A DNA stretch of 64,000 nt from Corticimicrobacter sp040137905. GTDB taxonomy: Bacteria > Pseudomonadota > Gammaproteobacteria > Burkholderiales > Burkholderiaceae_B. This document shows, piece after piece, positions 61,381 to 64,000 of this stretch. The stretch lies in assembly GCF_040137905.1 (NCBI RefSeq), contig NZ_JBEFDG010000027.1, positions 50,184 through 114,183 of the forward strand, in the 5' to 3' direction. A program made the position numbers and the translations under genes. Positions within the stretch are counted from its first letter, which is position 1; each line of letters opens with the position of its first letter. The notes beneath the pieces were generated by a model. The model worked only from the letters and a program-made list of their open reading frames with translations, was not told where the DNA came from and made no database searches.

Positions 61381-63055
61381 TGCCGCCATCCTTCTGCCCT
61401 ATATCCGCCGAATGTCCGGCCGGCTGTTCTGGCTGCTGGGTTCACTGATCCTGATGCTGGCGACGCTGGCCGGCAGCATGGGGCTGCTCAGCCTGTCCGG
61501 CGGCTTCCTGACGGCAACGGCCATTGCCGGCCTCTCACCGGTCACGGCCATGGCGTTCAATTTCTTCCTGCCGGGCGCAGGCGTACGCTTCTTTGCCATC
61601 CTGCGCACAGCCAGCCGCTGGGGTGAACGCGTGGTGACCCACGAGGCCACCTTCAGGCTGATCGCCGGCCTGCGGCTCTGGCTCTACCGTCGCATCAGTC
61701 CGCTGGCCCCCAGCCAGCTCGGCCGCTGGCATGGCGGCGAATTGCTGAACCGGCTGATCCGGGATGTCGATGCGCTCGACAACCTCTATCCACGCCTGCT
61801 GCTGCCCATGGTCGCCGCAGGTTTCATGCTGGGCCTGGCCGGCCTGCTGGCCACTTTCATGCTCCCCGCACTGGCCCCTATTGCCTGGCTGCCCTTTATC
61901 CTGGCGATGGGGATCATCCCGCTGCTGGGCTGGCTGCTGGGCCGCCATATCGCTCCCGCGCGCCTGATCCGTCACGCAGCATTGCGGCGCAGCCTGCTCG
62001 ATTGCAGCGATGGTCTGGATGATCTCATCCTGCACACAGCGGCCTGGCAGCGCCAGCTCGATCGCACGCTGGCCGCCAGCCAGGCCTGGCTGACGCTGCA
62101 GATGCAGTTTGCCCTGCGCGGTGCCTGGCTGCAGGCCGGCACGCAAATGGCAGTCGGCCTGTGTGCCTGGGCCGCCTTCGGCCTGGGGGCCTCGCTGCTG
62201 GTTGATGACGCTGGCGTCAGCCAGATCGACGGTCCCTGGCTGGCGGCGATCATCCTGCTTTGCCTGGGCAGCATGGAAGCCCTGCAGCAACTTCCTGGTG
62301 CCTGGCTCGAACTGCCCGGCACGGCCGCCGCCGCGCGCCGACTGGATGAACTGGCCTGCACCACACCCCGGCCGGCCTTCCCCGAGCGAGGGGCAAAGCC
62401 CGACGGCTACGACCTGCAGGCCCATGCCGTCACGTTCAGGTGGCCGAATGGACCTACCGTGCTGGACGGCCTGGATCTGGACGTTCCTTACGGTACGCAT
62501 CTGGCACTGCTGGGCCCCAGCGGCTGCGGCAAGTCCACCCTTTCACAATTGCTGGCCCGCCTGGAAGACCCGGACAGCGGCGACATCCTGCTTGGCGGCA
62601 TGCCGCTGCAGGCGTTCGACGAGTCCACCCTGCGCCATCTCATTGCCTGTGCGCCGCAGGACGCCTGGGCGCAGACCGCCACGCTGGCCGACAACCTGCG
62701 CCTGGCCGCCCCCGATGCCAGCGATGCGGACCTGCATGCCGTGCTGGCCCTGGTCGGACTGGACGAGACGGTATGCAACTGGCAGGACGGACTGGAAACC
62801 TGGGTTGCAGAAGGAGGAGCCAGCCTTTCGGGAGGCCAGCGCAAGCGACTGGCCATGGCCCGTACGTTGTTGCGCAATGCCCCCATCACAATTCTGGACG
62901 AACCCACCGAAGGGCTGGATACCCCTTCCGCACAGGCATTGACGACGCGCATCAGCCAGCACCTGGAGGGACGTACCCTGATCTGGATCACGCACCGGAC
63001 CATCGGGCTGGAGGCCTTCGATCGCACGCTCACGATGACGCCCGTACAGGGCTAG
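61364..63055 (+). CDS. cydC: Thiol/glutathione ABC exporter subunit CydC
   Basis: A 563-residue partner of CydD. The membrane domain includes GGELLNRLIRDVDALDNLYPRLLLP, the CydC-type helix loop. The ATPase has Walker A GPSGCGKST, signature LSGGQRKR and Walker B ITILDEPTEGLD. It begins 17 bases inside cydD. Confidence 0.93.
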   Translation: MRQRSDAAILLPYIRRMSGRLFWLLGSLILMLATLAGSMGLLSLSGGFLTATAIAGLSPVTAMAFNFFLPGAGVRFFAILRTASRWGERVVTHEATFRLIAGLRLWLYRRISPLAPSQLGRWHGGELLNRLIRDVDALDNLYPRLLLPMVAAGFMLGLAGLLATFMLPALAPIAWLPFILAMGIIPLLGWLLGRHIAPARLIRHAALRRSLLDCSDGLDDLILHTAAWQRQLDRTLAASQAWLTLQMQFALRGAWLQAGTQMAVGLCAWAAFGLGASLLVDDAGVSQIDGPWLAAIILLCLGSMEALQQLPGAWLELPGTAAAARRLDELACTTPRPAFPERGAKPDGYDLQAHAVTFRWPNGPTVLDGLDLDVPYGTHLALLGPSGCGKSTLSQLLARLEDPDSGDILLGGMPLQAFDESTLRHLIACAPQDAWAQTATLADNLRLAAPDASDADLHAVLALVGLDETVCNWQDGLETWVAEGGASLSGGQRKRLAMARTLLRNAPITILDEPTEGLDTPSAQALTTRISQHLEGRTLIWITHRTIGLEAFDRTLTMTPVQG

Positions 63056-63070
63056 CTGCGCAGAAGGCAG

Positions 63071-63448
63071 TCAGGCAAGCCGCATCAGTGCCATGCCGGC
63101 CCACAGTGCCAGCACCGACAGCACGACAGAGGCCACGACATACAACACGGCCAGCATCAGTTGGCCGCGCTCGAACAGCATGACCGTTTCCAGAGAGAAC
63201 GCCGAAAAAGTCGTGAAGCCTCCCAATATCCCCGTCGTCAGGAACAGGCGCAGCCCCGCATGAGTCGCCCCCATGCGCTGCACCAGCCACTCGACCACCA
63301 TGCCCATCAGCAGCGAACCGACGACATTGATGGTCAATGTGCCGACTGGAAATCCCTGTGCCCATCCGGTACGCAGCGCCACCATATTCAGGGCATGCCG
63401 CGCCATACCACCCAGACCTGCACCGATGAAAACAAAAAAGTAGTTCAT
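63071..63448 (-). CDS. crcB: Fluoride channel CrcB (Fluc)
   Basis: Start at the ATG at 63448 (MNYFFVFIGAG), 125 residues and four membrane helices, with GLGGMARH at helix 1, NVVGSLLMG, and the pore motif GGFTTFSAFSLE. It dimerises and exports fluoride. No fluoride riboswitch was found in the 53 bases before the divergent gene. Confidence 0.92.
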   Translation of the reverse strand: MNYFFVFIGAGLGGMARHALNMVALRTGWAQGFPVGTLTINVVGSLLMGMVVEWLVQRMGATHAGLRLFLTTGILGGFTTFSAFSLETVMLFERGQLMLAVLYVVASVVLSVLALWAGMALMRLA

Positions 63449-63501
63449 CCTGCGCTCCGTTTTGGGTATCGTACTGCACATCGTTTCATCAGGAGCCCGT
63501 C

Positions 63502-64000
63502 ATGTCCGAGTTTGTCATCGTCCCGCCCACAGTGCCTGCCGTCGCCGTCCACGGCCAGACAGCGCGCTTTCCCCTGCGTCGTGTTTTCTGCGTGGGTCGC
63601 AATTACGCCGACCACGCAAGGGAGATGGGCCACGATCCTGATCGCGAGCCGCCATTCTTCTTCGGCAAGCCGGCCGATGCCATCGTGCCGGCCACCGGCA
63701 CCATCGCCTACCCGCCGCTGACCTCGGACTTCCACCATGAAGTCGAACTGGTTGTCGCCATCGGCACCGGCGGCATCAACATCCCCACCGAACAGGCCCT
63801 GCAGCACGTCTGGGGTTATGGCGTGGGTGTCGACCTGACGCGCCGCGACCTGCAGGCCATCGCCAAGAAGCAGGGCCGCCCCTGGGACTGGGCCAAGGGC
63901 TTTGACGCCTCCGGCCCCGTGACCGCGCTGCACCCCGTATCGGAAACCGGACACCCGGACGACGCCCGCATCTGGCTCAGCGTCAACGGCGAAATCCGCC
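63502..64000 (+). CDS. Fumarylacetoacetate hydrolase (FAH) family protein, cut by the right edge
   Basis: The frame starts at the ATG at 63502 (AGGAG 6 bases upstream) and stays open to the last base. The visible 166 residues carry the FAH-fold features VFCVGRNYADHAREMG, PFFFGKPADAIVP, the metal ligands in DFHHEVELVVAIG, and GYGVGVDLTRRDLQ. Related enzymes hydrolyse fumarylpyruvate or isomerise homoprotocatechuate intermediates. Divergent from crcB. Confidence 0.9.
   Translation, partial: MSEFVIVPPTVPAVAVHGQTARFPLRRVFCVGRNYADHAREMGHDPDREPPFFFGKPADAIVPATGTIAYPPLTSDFHHEVELVVAIGTGGINIPTEQALQHVWGYGVGVDLTRRDLQAIAKKQGRPWDWAKGFDASGPVTALHPVSETGHPDDARIWLSVNGEIR

Noticed and set aside
63449..63501. 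Possible fluoride riboswitch before crcB
   Set aside because: A CTGATGA string occurs, but the gap to the divergent gene is only 53 bases and the conserved pseudoknot halves of the riboswitch are missing.

Overview
This window looks like a chromosomal segment of a GC-rich betaproteobacterium of the order Burkholderiales, most likely an Alcaligenaceae (Bordetella/Castellaniella-type) relative. The reasons are the gene order hemA-prfA-prmC-grxD-ubiX, a tripartite tricarboxylate transporter with a Bug-type binding protein, a membrane-anchored malate:quinone oxidoreductase, a Tad cluster carrying DUF3613 and DUF2968 genes, and a long-form leuA with a leader peptide. The genus cannot be fixed from sequence alone.

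Positions 1-4603 are an accessory island end. The DNA of 1-3545 is visibly AT-richer than the rest. It holds the tail of a probable PLD-type restriction endonuclease (cut by the window edge), facing two overlapping DNA methyltransferase genes, one of which carries a MerR-like helix-turn-helix. A small gene with a perfect Shine-Dalgarno sequence follows, then a frameshifted relic of a large serine recombinase whose last codon lies 3 bases from the 3' end of tRNA-Arg(CCG). That tRNA is the probable integration boundary.

Positions 4926-10696 are one operon for an FAD-dependent amine or amino-acid oxidase and a complete Liv-type (branched-chain amino acid family) ABC importer. Next come bacterioferritin and its ferredoxin (10812-11804, minus strand).

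Positions 11940-31460 are a cell-surface block: rpoN (sigma-54), a TpsB outer-membrane transporter, a collagen-like lipoprotein behind a good sigma-54 promoter, and a full Tad/Flp pilus cluster (pilin, prepilin peptidase, minor pilins, CpaB, secretin, TadZ, CpaF, TadB, TadC, TadD, DUF3613, TadG). The block ends with a sigma-54 activator and a coiled-coil DUF2968 lipoprotein. The sigma factor, its activator and a candidate target promoter in one stretch suggest a locally encoded regulatory circuit.

Positions 31649-49699 are mostly housekeeping: leuA with a leader peptide, a YkgJ-type protein, an MFS transporter divergent from a MetE-like methyltransferase, rhlE with a long leader, a MidA-type methyltransferase, ubiX, grxD, prmC, prfA, hemA, tRNA-Phe, mqo and tctABC.

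Positions 49945-64000 hold an exported ParB-like protein, an ectoine-type ABC importer (ehuABCD), a soluble chemoreceptor with a C-terminal CZB domain, and a DUF2946 protein. These are followed by the cytochrome bd operon cydABX with a Crp/Fnr-like regulator and cydDC, then crcB, and the start of an FAH-family hydrolase cut by the right edge. No CRISPR array, intact insertion sequence, prophage or rRNA was seen.
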